Below are positions 1-8,413 of a DNA stretch of 44,061 bases, one piece after another; positions within the stretch are counted from its first letter, which is position 1, and each line of letters starts with the position of its first letter. The translations under genes were made by a program, and so were the position numbers. Under the pieces are notes generated by a model. The model saw nothing but the letters and a program-made list of their open reading frames with translations. It was not told where the DNA came from and ran no database searches. Origin of the DNA: a virus; the IMG/VR virus record IMGVR_UViG_3300044950_001016, positions 1 through 44,061 of that record; one strand, written 5' to 3'.

Positions 1-151
1 CGGCAGCACCTGGCTCACGACGGCCGGGTCACGGGCGAAGCAGGCCCCGACGTCGACGCTGCCCTGGCCGACCAGCGGGCCGGCGGTCTTGGCCTCCGGG
101 ACCCAATCGACCTCCTTGACGTAAGGACTATTGGCCAGAAAGCGCTTGAGG
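1..151. repeat. terminal direct repeat (contig closure), left copy
   Basis: Bases 1-151 are repeated at 43911-44061. The only difference is at 127 (a) versus 44037 (g), a synonymous Ser codon change in the capsid gene. This is what a circular or circularly permuted phage genome gives when assembly runs slightly past its own start. It is not evidence of a physical genome end, because the repeat lies inside the capsid gene. Confidence 0.93.
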
Positions 152-882
152 ATCGTGTCGGTGGTCGACGTCGACATCTGGGTGGACGAGATCAGGTTGT
201 ATTGCGCCAGCGGCAGCAAGATCGTGGTCGGGATGATCGTACCGGCGCTCTGCTCGACCACCGCGTTGCCCCAGGCCATCAGGTCGTCATAGACCGCGCC
301 GGGCTTGCCGTCCGCGATCTTGTCGGCGAAGGTCTTTTTGGCGTTGACCGTCGAGACCTCGACCGCGCCCGGGGCCTCGGAGCCGGTAGCGTAGAAGCCC
401 GGGATCTTGAGCGTGGCGTCGCCCTTCCAGGCCACCGCGTTGAGCGCGAGCTCCATCACCTTGCGGGCCGCCAGGGCCTCCTTGACCGTCAAGGGCCGGC
501 CGATCCGGGCCGCCGTGCGGATCTCTTGCATGGACCAGCCGTAGGCCCCGATCAGCGGCCGGATCGGGCTGGTGAACGGGCCCTTGCGGTGGGTCTTGAT
601 CCGCGGCGCCTCGGTGTCGTAGGCGCTGCCCGCCTTGACCTGGCCGACCAAGGTCTCGACGTAATAGGTGTAGCTCTCGGCCCCGGGGTCGGGCTGGTCC
701 GGGTCCATCGGCAGGATCGACCGGAACTTGGCCATCGCAAAGCGCTCCTCGCGGACGCGCTGCGAGATGAACTCAAGCTCGCGGGCGAAGAACGTGCCCT
801 CGTTGGCGTCCAGCTTCCGGGACGCGACCAGGTCAGAGCGCAGGCCGTCGAACATGGTCTGGATGCGGGTAGGCGCGGGCAT
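1..882 (-). CDS. major capsid protein, DUF2184-like (N-terminal 294 codons; continues at 43910)
   Basis: Shell-forming major capsid protein. The gene is split by the contig ends: ATG at 882, preceded by GCAAGGAGACTGCC, reads down to base 1 and continues in frame from 43910 to a TAG at 43790-43788, 334 aa in all. This fits the usual size of HK97-fold capsid proteins of the DUF2184 family. No single open frame covers it in the window, so it is easy to miss. It follows the cement protein gene (stop at 948) and precedes a strong terminator hairpin and the connector genes, the standard place for a capsid gene. The DUF2184 assignment is from sequence pattern and context; the role as major capsid is firmer than the exact family. 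Confidence 0.85.
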   Translation of the reverse strand, partial: MPAPTRIQTMFDGLRSDLVASRKLDANEGTFFARELEFISQRVREERFAMAKFRSILPMDPDQPDPGAESYTYYVETLVGQVKAGSAYDTEAPRIKTHRKGPFTSPIRPLIGAYGWSMQEIRTAARIGRPLTVKEALAARKVMELALNAVAWKGDATLKIPGFYATGSEAPGAVEVSTVNAKKTFADKIADGKPGAVYDDLMAWGNAVVEQSAGTIIPTTILLPLAQYNLISSTQMSTSTTDTILKRFLANSPYVKEVDWVPEAKTAGPLVGQGSVDVGACFARDPAVVSQVLP

Positions 883-947
883 GGCAGTCTCCTTGCAAAA
901 TCAGGTGTCAGCTGCGGGCCAGGGCGTCGCCGTGGCCAGGTCTTGGA

Positions 948-2132
948 CTAGGGCATCAGCACCGACACGCGGGCGGGCTGGCCCGCCAGGACGTCCTGCA
1001 TCAGCTTGGCGGTCGTGATCTGGACGGCCTTGGCCGAGCCCGCCACGTTAGGGACGACGGCCTCGTTGGCCGCCAGGGTGCGGGCGGTCGCGCCGCCGTT
1101 GACCTGGTTCTGGTCGATAGCGATCGGGTTAGACGCCGCCGCGGCCAGGGCGGTCAGGGTGATCACCAGGTCGGCGCCGCCGGGTACGACGGTCACGGCC
1201 GCCGAGCCCACCTGGGCGTCGCCGCCCAGCTGCTGGGCGAACAGGGCCACGGTATCGTCGTGGCTGCCGGCCCACCCCTGGGTGTAGAGCGTATCGCCGT
1301 GCAGGCGGGCCTGGAGCTCGTGGGGCGCCTTGCCGGCCGTAACGTCGGCGCCGGTCGCGCTGGCGAACGCCGCCGTACCCACGCCGCCGGCGGTCACGGT
1401 CCAGCCGGTCAAGGGCAGGTCGGTCGCGCTCGGGGCCAGGCCGACCAGGTGGATCTCGCGGGTGGTGGCCCCGCCGATCCGAACGTCGGCGTAGGTTTGG
1501 CCACTGGCCTCCAGGGCGTCCTTGATCGCAGCGACGATCATCTGCATCGTCGACAGGTGGCTGGACGCGTAAGTTACCGCGGCGATTGCCGCTCCGCCGA
1601 TGGAGCCGGTCACGACGTCGGCCGCCACCAGGTCGGCGCTCAAGACGAGCTTCTGGACGCGGGCCCGGCCGCCGTCCAGGGCGCCGGACAAGGTCAGCGT
1701 CGAGACCTGCTTGGTCCCGGCCGCGCCGCCGGCGTCCTTGCGGATGCGCCCGGGGCTCTTGGTCGAGTCGCCGCCGTCGACGGTGAAGCGCGCGAACACG
1801 GGGTCCGTCCGCTTCATATCCTGCTCCGGGATCATCGTGACGACGCCTTGCTTGATCACGCCCATCTGGCGCTTGTCCGGGTAGGACCGCACGCCGTTGG
1901 CGTCGGCCTCAATGGCCGGGTCGAACAGCGAGACGCCGGTGATCTGGTCGGCCGCCGAGCTCGGGAGCAGGAAGGCCTGGTCGTTGCTCGGGTCGTCCTT
2001 GACGAAGCGCCCGAACGGGATCGCCCCGCCGGACTGGTTCTTGCCCGTGACCACCATGGCCGCGCCGTAGGTTGCGAGCATACCCTCGAAGCCTGCTTCG
2101 GGCGCGCTATTGACGGAAGTCTGGATAGGCAT
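948..2132 (-). CDS. capsid cement/decoration protein, Gp24-like, with extra repeated domains
   Basis: 394 aa, RBS AAGGAG eight bases before ATG. The first 150 or so residues resemble the structural cement protein (Gp24) family that decorates DUF2184-type capsids. The position between the protease/scaffold and the major capsid gene supports this. The remaining 240 residues are longer than expected for a cement protein. They contain two stretches of one pattern (about residues 195-250 and 285-345): a 'search' helix with an aliphatic/Ala run, then a strand rich in Val/Thr, then a Leu-Thr and Ser-Asn-Pro-Ile type strand. The tail sheath (40564-41922) has a similar stretch. I read these as surface-exposed beta domains added to the capsid decoration protein. 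Function on the virion is inferred. Confidence 0.7.
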   Translation of the reverse strand: MPIQTSVNSAPEAGFEGMLATYGAAMVVTGKNQSGGAIPFGRFVKDDPSNDQAFLLPSSAADQITGVSLFDPAIEADANGVRSYPDKRQMGVIKQGVVTMIPEQDMKRTDPVFARFTVDGGDSTKSPGRIRKDAGGAAGTKQVSTLTLSGALDGGRARVQKLVLSADLVAADVVTGSIGGAAIAAVTYASSHLSTMQMIVAAIKDALEASGQTYADVRIGGATTREIHLVGLAPSATDLPLTGWTVTAGGVGTAAFASATGADVTAGKAPHELQARLHGDTLYTQGWAGSHDDTVALFAQQLGGDAQVGSAAVTVVPGGADLVITLTALAAAASNPIAIDQNQVNGGATARTLAANEAVVPNVAGSAKAVQITTAKLMQDVLAGQPARVSVLMP

Positions 2133-2183
2133 GGCACTTCTCCTTGGTCTACGGGTACGGGTAGCGGTAGGCGCGCCGGGCTC

Positions 2184-3377
2184 TTAGGCTCGGGCCACGC
2201 CGATCGGGCGCAGGTGGTTGGTCGCGAGCTCGTGGCGCCGCGCGGCGTCCAGGCGGGCCACGTCCTTGGGGCCGGTGTCGCCGTCGGCCTTGTCGGCCTT
2301 GTCGGTCAGGGCGCCCACGCGAACGTCCGCCGCGTGGTCGACGCGGGGCGCCATGGACAGGGCCATGTCGAAGGCCGCGGCCAGGTAGGCGGGGTCCTTG
2401 CCGTCCAGGCGGACGTCCGGGGTCAGCTTGGCCAGCACCTGCGCGCGAACCTCGTCATCGGTCTTGCCGTCGAACTTGGCCAGGTCGACGCCCAGGGCCT
2501 TGGCGGCCTTGGCCTCCAGGTCGGCGCGGGCGCGCAGCTTGGCGACGATCGCCGCCTCGTCCGGGGCCGCGTCGGCCTTGGCCTTGGCGGCCTTGAGCTC
2601 CGCGTCCACCGCGTCCAGGCGGGCCTTGAGCGCGTCGCGCTCGCCCTCGGCCGCGCTGGCCTTGGCCTCGGCGTCTTTGCGGACCTTGGCAAGCTCGGCC
2701 TTGACCGGGGCCACCAGGTTGTCCGGGATCTCGTGGTCTACGCCGTCCAGGGTCATGCGTGGCATTGGGGCCTCCAGGGTCGGGTCAGGTCGGGCCAGGT
2801 CGGCCGCGTCGTTGGACCCACGAAGTAGCGCTTCCTGCACGCCGCTGTCAAGCCTCACCTTGACGGACGGGCCCGCGCGGCCCTTGTCCACCAGCGCGAC
2901 GTGGTTGCCGCGGATCTGGCGTTGGACCGCGTCATAGGCCTGGCCCTCCCACGTTCCGGGCGTGAAGTCGAGCTCGCAAGTGTAGCCGCAGGAGACCTCT
3001 TGGGCCTGGCCGGTTAGGACCGCGTCGACCGCGAGCTTGTCGCTCACCAGGAGCTTCGTGGCGACGTAGCGATTCTCGGCCGCGCGCACGTCGTCGCTGG
3101 TCGCGCCGCGGGCGTAGAGCTTCGCGTTGGCCGCGTCGACCATACAGGGCGGGTGCTGGAGCGTGACCACCACTTGGGCGAAGCTCGCCAGGGCGTCGGG
3201 GTGGAATACCTCCTCGGGCGGGCGAAGCTCGCGAATCACGCGGCCGTCCGCCGTGGCGTACTCCTGGATGCCGGTCCGGGCTATGTAGGCCGGGACGCGC
3301 AGCATACCGTCCGCGCCAGCCTTGCTAGGGCGGGGCCCGTCAATCTTGCCGCGGTCGTATCGGGTGGTCAGGATCAT
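2184..3377 (-). CDS. DUF2213 protein: putative prohead protease fused to scaffold
   Basis: 397 aa. Residues 1-175 match the DUF2213 pattern: an early GYI/PAYIAR-type strand, 'HPDALASFAQVVVTLQHP' near residue 60, then 'EVSCGYTC' and 'RGNHVALVDKGRAG' near 130-170. These are the features expected of a serine-type head maturation protease (HVALV..GRAG region). Residues 205-310 are Ala/Lys/Glu/Asp-rich and strongly coiled-coil, as in delta-domain scaffolds fused to proteases. The gene lies directly upstream of cement and capsid genes, the usual order. The start ATG at 3377 has only a weak SD. An alternative Met at codon 25 has none, so I keep the long form. Catalytic residues are not assigned with certainty. 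Confidence 0.75.
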   Translation of the reverse strand: MILTTRYDRGKIDGPRPSKAGADGMLRVPAYIARTGIQEYATADGRVIRELRPPEEVFHPDALASFAQVVVTLQHPPCMVDAANAKLYARGATSDDVRAAENRYVATKLLVSDKLAVDAVLTGQAQEVSCGYTCELDFTPGTWEGQAYDAVQRQIRGNHVALVDKGRAGPSVKVRLDSGVQEALLRGSNDAADLARPDPTLEAPMPRMTLDGVDHEIPDNLVAPVKAELAKVRKDAEAKASAAEGERDALKARLDAVDAELKAAKAKADAAPDEAAIVAKLRARADLEAKAAKALGVDLAKFDGKTDDEVRAQVLAKLTPDVRLDGKDPAYLAAAFDMALSMAPRVDHAADVRVGALTDKADKADGDTGPKDVARLDAARRHELATNHLRPIGVARA

Positions 3378-3417
3378 GGCCTAAGCCTGCACCAGGCGCG
3401 GGCCCGGGCGCAAGCCC

Positions 3418-3708
3418 TCAGGCGGCCGGGTAGCGGCTGGGCACCAGGGCCGCCAGGGCCTCCAGCGTGTCGGCCTCGGGCAGCGGCTTGTCGAAGTTGT
3501 CGTAGCCCCACTTGAGCGTGGCCGCCAGGGCCCAGCGCCGTTGGGCCTTCAGGTCCTGCTGGTCGTCGGGCAGGAAGTCGGTCACGGGCTTGGACCCGAG
3601 CAGGTGGCCGCGCTCGACGCGCATCAAGACCACCTGGCCGCGCTCGCTTCGCGCGGCCACGTTGCAGGCCTCAGGTACTCCAAGCGCAATCAGGGCGGTC
3701 CACTTCAT
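3418..3708 (-). CDS. hypothetical protein, 96 aa
   Basis: Small unrecognised protein in the head operon between the head-morphogenesis gene (ends 3772) and the DUF2213 protease. The start ATG at 3708 has GGAGGAG about 12 bases upstream. The sequence is mixed helix-forming, without signal peptide or membrane segment. It contains 'KPVTDFLPDDQQDLKAQRRW' in the middle and a Trp-rich 'ALAATLKWGY' following. Position suggests a minor head or assembly role, but nothing in the sequence proves it. Confidence 0.6.
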   Translation of the reverse strand: MKWTALIALGVPEACNVAARSERGQVVLMRVERGHLLGSKPVTDFLPDDQQDLKAQRRWALAATLKWGYDNFDKPLPEADTLEALAALVPSRYPAA

Positions 3709-3771
3709 GGGGCGATCGTACTCCTCCGCGCCAGCCGCTACCAGCGGGCCGTCGCCCGGTGCGCGCTCGAG

Positions 3772-6714
3772 CTAATACCAGGTGCTCGCCCGGATCGGGG
3801 CCATCCGCACCGGGATCTTGTGCTTGGCCGCGAAGTCCACCGCCGCCCGGTGCGCGCTCGGGCTAACGGTGGCCAGGTCGTGCGGCAGGACCATCTCCGC
3901 GATATCCCTGGTCCAGTCGATGCCGCCGTGGAACTGCGCCTCGAAGTACTGGGCCCGGTAGCGCCGCTGCACGCTCGTGAATAGCTCGTCGACGTCGGAC
4001 GCCGCGGTAACGGCGCCAGTCCCGCCGACGGCCCGGATCGCCTCCTCCATCGCGTCGTGGGCGCTTGCCGCCTCGCCGAGGGCCGACCCGGAGCTATTGC
4101 CGCGGGTAAACGTAGTGCGCGCCTTGACCTCCGGCTTTAGGCGCAGGTAGGCGTCGCCGTACATACTAGCCGCGCCGCCCTCGGTGCCGGCCAGGTGCAG
4201 CGCGCCATAGATCGGCCGCTCGGTTGGCTTGCCCTTCTCGTAGTTGTCCCCAAAGATTGACCGCTCCCACGAGCCGCGGGCCGATAGGTTGGTCGACCCG
4301 TTGCCGTGGCCGGTCTCGAATAGGCTCTTGCTGCGCCCGGCCTCCGTCGCGAGCTCCATGATCGTTTTGCCGCCCACCTTCTTGCCGGCCGGGACGTTGA
4401 CCGTCAGGTCCACCGACGCGAACTTGCCGCGCAGCCGGTCAAGGTCGGCCTTGGAGAACTTGGCCTCCAGCGCCTTGGCGATACGGGCCCGCTCCTCCTT
4501 GTAGCCCCGACCCACCGCGGGGTCCTGGACGTGGTCATAGGCCTTGCGCTGAACGGGCGTTAGGCGCTTGAGCTCCGCGTCCGCCAGCGCCGGGTCCACG
4601 CCGCGCAGCAGCGCCGCCTTGGCCGCGCCAGCCGCGGCGGGCGCCAGGACGGGCGCGCCGGTAGCGGCTGCGACGGGCGCCAGACCGAAGTCGGCCCACT
4701 CCTTGGCCGCCATTGCGGTCGCCTCGGCCAAGCTGCGCCCGTAGCCGAGCAGCTGCCTGGTGCGGATCGCCTTGAACTCGGCCTCCGTTAGGCCGGCCGT
4801 TCGCACGCCGCCCAGCGGGCCCAGGACCAAGGCCTTGCGCTTGCCGGACAGGAGCGTGGCCTCGCCGACGCCGCCCGATCCGGTGATCGACACGACGTGG
4901 GTATAGGTGCCGGTGAAGGGCGCCGCCGCCAGGGTTGCCGCGGACGGGTGCTTGGGCGGGGCCGCGGGCTTGGGCGCCGGCGCCGCCTTGGGCGGGGCCA
5001 CCACGCCAGAGGCCGCGGCCTTGGCCGCCGCCTTGGCCGCCGCGCTGGCCTTGAGCCCGGCCGAGATCTTGGCCGACGTCGCGGCCTTCTTGGCCGCCAG
5101 GGCCGCGGCCTCCGCTGCCTTGGTCGCCGCCGCCGCGGCTGCCGCCGCGGCAGCCTTGGCCGCCTCCTCGGCCTTGCGCTTGGCCTCCGCCTCCGCCGCG
5201 GCCTTGGCCACGCGCTTGGCCTCCGCGGCCGCCTTGAGCCCCGCCGAGATCTTGGCCGCGATCTCCGCCTTGCGCTTGGCCTCAGCCTCGGCCGCCAGGC
5301 GCTTGGCCTCCGCCTCGCGCGCCAGGCGCTCGGCCTCCACGCGGGCCGCCTCGGCCGCCACGCGGGCCGCCTCGACGGCCGCCGCCTCCGCGGCCGCCTT
5401 GGCCACGCGCTTGGCCTCCGCGGCCGCCTTGAGGCCCGCCGATATCTTGGCCGCGATCTCGGCCTTGCGCCGCTCCGCGGCCTCAATGGCCACGCGCCGC
5501 TCCTCTGCCTCCCGCGCCAGGCGCTCGGCCTCCAGCCTTGCGGCCTCCGCCGCCGCGCGGGCCGCGGCCTCGATCGCCAGGCGGCGCTCCTCGGCCTCCG
5601 CCGCCAGGCGGGCAGCCTCCGCCAGGCGCTCGGCCTCGGCCACGCGGGCCGCCTCCGCCGCTACCCTAGCCGCCGCCTCGGCCGCCGCTCGGCGCCGGGC
5701 GTGGCTGGCCCGCAGGCCTTCCGAAACACTGGCCCCGAACGCCGCCCGCTTGGCCGCCGCCCGCTCGGCCACCGCGGCAGCCCGCCGCGGCGCCATGAAC
5801 GCGGCGTGCTCGGCCGCCGCCGCCTCAGCCTCGCCGGCCACTGGAGCAGGCGGTGTCGCGCGGGACCCGGCCGCCGGGTGGAGGATCGGGATCGCCACGC
5901 AGCGGCATTGGATCGGCTGGCCCGGGTAGGCCTCCTCGCCGTCCAGGACCGGCAGCGCGTCCCAGGAGAACTCCTGGCCGTTGACCGCCCGGTGCGACGG
6001 GCGCACGCGCTCGTCCAGGCTCGACGACCAGCGAAACCACTGGACGCCGGCCGCCTGCTGGCGGGTCTTGGCCAGCGAGCCCGTGAACTTGGCCACCTGG
6101 TCCCGGGCGATCAGCGCCGCCCGGCTGGCCCCGTTGTCGAAGCGGGCGTTGATCCTCTTGGCGAGCTCCGTATGCCGCTCGCCGGCGGTCATCGCGTCGA
6201 CCACCTGGCCCTCGATCTCGGCGAAGGTGTCGCTTGTAAGGGTGCGAATCCGCGCCACGTTCTCCCGCACCCAGGCCTCGCGGGCGAAGCGCAGCGCCGG
6301 GTTGTCGGCGAACACGTTGACCGCGGGCACCTTGCCGCCGACCTTGCGCTCGGCCTCCTTGGCCGCCAGGGCCAGCAGGCGGGCGTGCGCCGCCGCGCCA
6401 GCCGCGTCGACCGCGCTAGCCGTCCGGGCGATCTCGGCCGCAAGCTCCGGGCTGTTCAGCGTGCGCCCCATCCGAAGCTCCACCGCCCCAAGGGTCCGGC
6501 GGACCAGGCCCGGCAGGCCGGCGTCGTCGGCCTTGGCAGCGGGGCCGGCGCCAGGCGCCTGGCCCTGGGCCTGGGCGTACTGCTCCAGGACCGGGGCCAT
6601 CGCCTCCAGGGTCGCCCGGCGGGCCGGCTCGACCACCTGGCGCAGGATCAAGCGCAGGTAGCCGGCCGCCTCCGCGTCGGGGTGGCGCACAAGACGCCTC
6701 GCGGGCGCGGGCAT
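3772..6714 (-). CDS. head morphogenesis protein (Mu gpF/SPP1 gp7-like) with long Ala-rich coiled coil and DUF3626-like C-terminal domain
   Basis: 980 aa, far longer than the 250-450 aa typical of this family. Residues 1-290 form the minor head protein domain: a 'LIARDQVAKFTG' helix near 200, 'LDERVRPSHRAVNGQEF' near 233-249 and 'YPGQPIQCRCVAIPI' near 260-275, the family signature. Residues 290-600 are almost entirely Ala/Glu/Lys/Arg heptad-like helix with an internal duplication. Residues 690-980 end in a separate domain with 'RPIYGALHL', 'YGDAYLRLKPEVKARTTF', 'RGNSSG' and 'YFEAQFHGG', which I recognise as the DUF3626 pattern. SD AGGAGGG precedes ATG 6714, three bases after the portal stop. 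gp7/F-type proteins enter the head and are sometimes fused to toxin or ADP-ribosyltransferase domains. I therefore infer an effector carried in the virion and possibly ejected; the activity is unknown. Confidence 0.8.
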   Translation of the reverse strand: MPAPARRLVRHPDAEAAGYLRLILRQVVEPARRATLEAMAPVLEQYAQAQGQAPGAGPAAKADDAGLPGLVRRTLGAVELRMGRTLNSPELAAEIARTASAVDAAGAAAHARLLALAAKEAERKVGGKVPAVNVFADNPALRFAREAWVRENVARIRTLTSDTFAEIEGQVVDAMTAGERHTELAKRINARFDNGASRAALIARDQVAKFTGSLAKTRQQAAGVQWFRWSSSLDERVRPSHRAVNGQEFSWDALPVLDGEEAYPGQPIQCRCVAIPILHPAAGSRATPPAPVAGEAEAAAAEHAAFMAPRRAAAVAERAAAKRAAFGASVSEGLRASHARRRAAAEAAARVAAEAARVAEAERLAEAARLAAEAEERRLAIEAAARAAAEAARLEAERLAREAEERRVAIEAAERRKAEIAAKISAGLKAAAEAKRVAKAAAEAAAVEAARVAAEAARVEAERLAREAEAKRLAAEAEAKRKAEIAAKISAGLKAAAEAKRVAKAAAEAEAKRKAEEAAKAAAAAAAAAATKAAEAAALAAKKAATSAKISAGLKASAAAKAAAKAAASGVVAPPKAAPAPKPAAPPKHPSAATLAAAPFTGTYTHVVSITGSGGVGEATLLSGKRKALVLGPLGGVRTAGLTEAEFKAIRTRQLLGYGRSLAEATAMAAKEWADFGLAPVAAATGAPVLAPAAAGAAKAALLRGVDPALADAELKRLTPVQRKAYDHVQDPAVGRGYKEERARIAKALEAKFSKADLDRLRGKFASVDLTVNVPAGKKVGGKTIMELATEAGRSKSLFETGHGNGSTNLSARGSWERSIFGDNYEKGKPTERPIYGALHLAGTEGGAASMYGDAYLRLKPEVKARTTFTRGNSSGSALGEAASAHDAMEEAIRAVGGTGAVTAASDVDELFTSVQRRYRAQYFEAQFHGGIDWTRDIAEMVLPHDLATVSPSAHRAAVDFAAKHKIPVRMAPIRASTWY
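5201..5470 (-). repeat. internal duplicated coiled-coil coding segment
   Basis: Two near-identical stretches of about 70 bases, at roughly 5201-5272 and 5396-5470, encode the same run (AEIAAKISAGLKAAAEAKRV). A third degenerate copy (KISAGLKASAAAKAAAK) lies near 5036-5090. The intervening DNA is also Ala/Glu/Arg coiled coil. The pattern suggests the helical spacer of the 980-aa head protein grew by tandem duplication. Confidence 0.7.
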
Positions 6715-6717
6715 GGC

Positions 6718-8202
6718 CTAGCCCTCCTGCTCGGGGTCGCCAGGCTCGCCCGGCTCCTCGGCCTCGCCCGGCTCCTCCGGCTCCTCCGGCTCCTCGGGGT
6801 CCTCGGGCTTGGCCCGGGCGGGCGGGTCGCCGTCGTCGGGCTCCAGGTCGGGCGGGGCGTCGGCCGCCGCCAGGATCGCGTCCATGGCCGCGTCAAGGAC
6901 GGTGTCCATGCTGTAGCCGGCGCCGCCGAAGCGGGACGACCGGATCTCCATCGGCGCGACCACGCCCTTGTCGATGTAGACCGCGTCGGTGTCGGCCTGG
7001 ATCTTGCGGGCCTCGGCGATCTCCTTTTCAGTCGGGCTCCATAGCGGCCGCGGCTCGACTTTCCAGGCCTTGGGCGGGACGCCGACAAAGGGCCCGTCCT
7101 TGGCCGCGAACACAAGCTCGAGCACGCGCCGCAGCGGCGGGACCGCCTGGGTCCGCTGGTCGGCCTGGATCGTAGCGTACCAGGACCGGGTGTCGTTGCC
7201 GGCGCCAGCGACCGCGCCCTGCTGGTTGCCGAACAGGATCGACCGCGGCATGCGGGCCGCCATGGCCACGCGGTTCTCCATGCGCTCCAGGATATCGCTA
7301 ACCCCTGACAATGGCTGGCCAAGGCGCTGGAAGGTCTCGCCTTGCGAGTCGATCAGGACCGTCCGCATCATGCTCATGGTCGTTTGCATCGCCTGGACGC
7401 GCCTGGCCACCGTCGCGGTCCCGTTCTTGGCCAGGGCCACCGATAGGTCCTTGACGCCCAGCACGTTGACCGCGAAGTCTTGCAGCGCCGTGGCCGCGCC
7501 GTCTTGGCCGGTGCTGAAGTTCAGCAGGGTCCGGTAGGCCGCCTCCAGGATCGAGTCGTGCCAGCGGGTCCGCCGTAGTACGTCGGTCGGGACCAAGGCC
7601 CCGTCGAAGCGCCAGACCCGGGAATGGTGGACGCGCTGGCCGCCGCGCAGCAGGTAGTGAAGCGGCTGGTAGAAGGTCGGGCTTTGCGGGTCCTCGTCGT
7701 AGCCCTCGGGCGAAACGTGCCAGCGGTCCAGCGGTTGCAGGTACATCACGCGCCGAAGCGTGGCCACGTTCAAGGGCAGGTCGAAGGGCTGGCCATCGTC
7801 GGCCCCGATCAGCCAGAGCGCGCCGCCGTAGAGGCGCGACCAGCACAAGCCCTCCAGCAGGGCCCGCCGCGCGCCCAGGCGGTCAAGCTCCTCGGCCGCA
7901 AGCTCCGCGATCTCGGGGTCCTCGTCGACGCGAATATCGTACCACTCGCGGACCATCTCCTGCGGGACGTGCTCCACGATCCGCCGCGCCAGGTCGTCCT
8001 GCTGAAACATGGCCTCCAGCTGCGCCCGGTCCAGCGATAGCGGGTCGTGGCCCTCGAAGCGCGAGCTCACGCGCTTGTCTACGCCCATCCGGCCCAGCCC
8101 CGTGAGCACGTTGCTCCAGCCGTCCAGGCGGGCCGCCAGGGCCGCCGCCTCGCTCGCCGGGGCCGCCGCCACGGACCCGCGCGCCTTGCTACTCGTCGCC
8201 AT
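6718..8202 (-). CDS. portal protein, DUF1073 family
   Basis: 494 aa, the usual size for the DUF1073 portal family (phage_portal_3). It forms the dodecameric DNA channel at the head vertex. Visible signatures are an N-terminal 'LDGWSNVLTGLG', 'DDLARRIVEHVPQEMVREWY' near 66-86, 'GLCWSRLYGGALWLIG' near 117-132, 'RRVMYLQPLDRWHVSP' and 'SRVWRFDGALVP'. 'QQGAVAGAGNDTRSWYATI' follows near 330. The C-terminus is a low-complexity acidic Glu/Pro tail (residues 455-494). SD GGAGG precedes ATG 8202. It overlaps the 71-aa gene upstream by 14 bases and sits between terminase and head-morphogenesis genes. Members of this family are sometimes database-labelled as Acb1 anti-CBASS proteins; nothing here supports that. 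Confidence 0.88.
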   Translation of the reverse strand: MATSSKARGSVAAAPASEAAALAARLDGWSNVLTGLGRMGVDKRVSSRFEGHDPLSLDRAQLEAMFQQDDLARRIVEHVPQEMVREWYDIRVDEDPEIAELAAEELDRLGARRALLEGLCWSRLYGGALWLIGADDGQPFDLPLNVATLRRVMYLQPLDRWHVSPEGYDEDPQSPTFYQPLHYLLRGGQRVHHSRVWRFDGALVPTDVLRRTRWHDSILEAAYRTLLNFSTGQDGAATALQDFAVNVLGVKDLSVALAKNGTATVARRVQAMQTTMSMMRTVLIDSQGETFQRLGQPLSGVSDILERMENRVAMAARMPRSILFGNQQGAVAGAGNDTRSWYATIQADQRTQAVPPLRRVLELVFAAKDGPFVGVPPKAWKVEPRPLWSPTEKEIAEARKIQADTDAVYIDKGVVAPMEIRSSRFGGAGYSMDTVLDAAMDAILAAADAPPDLEPDDGDPPARAKPEDPEEPEEPEEPGEAEEPGEPGDPEQEG

Positions 8203-8404
8203 CGTCGACCTCCTGGCCGCTAGAAAGTTGTCGCCGGACGCCGCCGTTGGGCGGTAGCCGCAGGACGCTCGCCTCGTGATACCTGCCGTCGCCGGCGTCG
8301 TAAACGAAGGCCCGGCCGCGCCAGGTCACGACGTCGGGCGCCGGCCCCGAGTGATCATGCCCGCGCGCAACCTGGCCGTCTATGCCCACCAGTACCTGGT
8401 ACAC
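8189..8404 (-). CDS. hypothetical small protein between terminase and portal, 71 aa
   Basis: GTG start at 8404 preceded by TAGGAGGTCAAC; it overlaps the portal start by 14 bases and starts nine bases after the terminase stop. The sequence is polar, with short beta-like stretches (MYQVLVGIDG, VVTWRGRAFVYDAG) and an acidic end. No family recognised. Tight coupling to the portal gene suggests translation with the head module. Confidence 0.6.
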   Translation of the reverse strand: MYQVLVGIDGQVARGHDHSGPAPDVVTWRGRAFVYDAGDGRYHEASVLRLPPNGGVRRQLSSGQEVDDGDE

Positions 8405-8413
8405 GTTGACCTC

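Noticed and set aside
4897-7044. 715-aa plus-strand open frame (and many others such as 1260-2828)
   Set aside because: Composition is Arg/Gly/Leu/His-rich with no motif, it lies wholly opposite the head-morphogenesis and portal genes, and no RBS supports it. GC-rich DNA gives long antisense frames; only 28683-28994 on the plus strand has an RBS, a motif and free space.
6718-8202. Acb1 anti-CBASS nuclease annotation for the portal
   Set aside because: Acb1-type enzymes carry paired HxT motifs. None are evident here, and the protein has the length, motifs and position of a DUF1073 portal.
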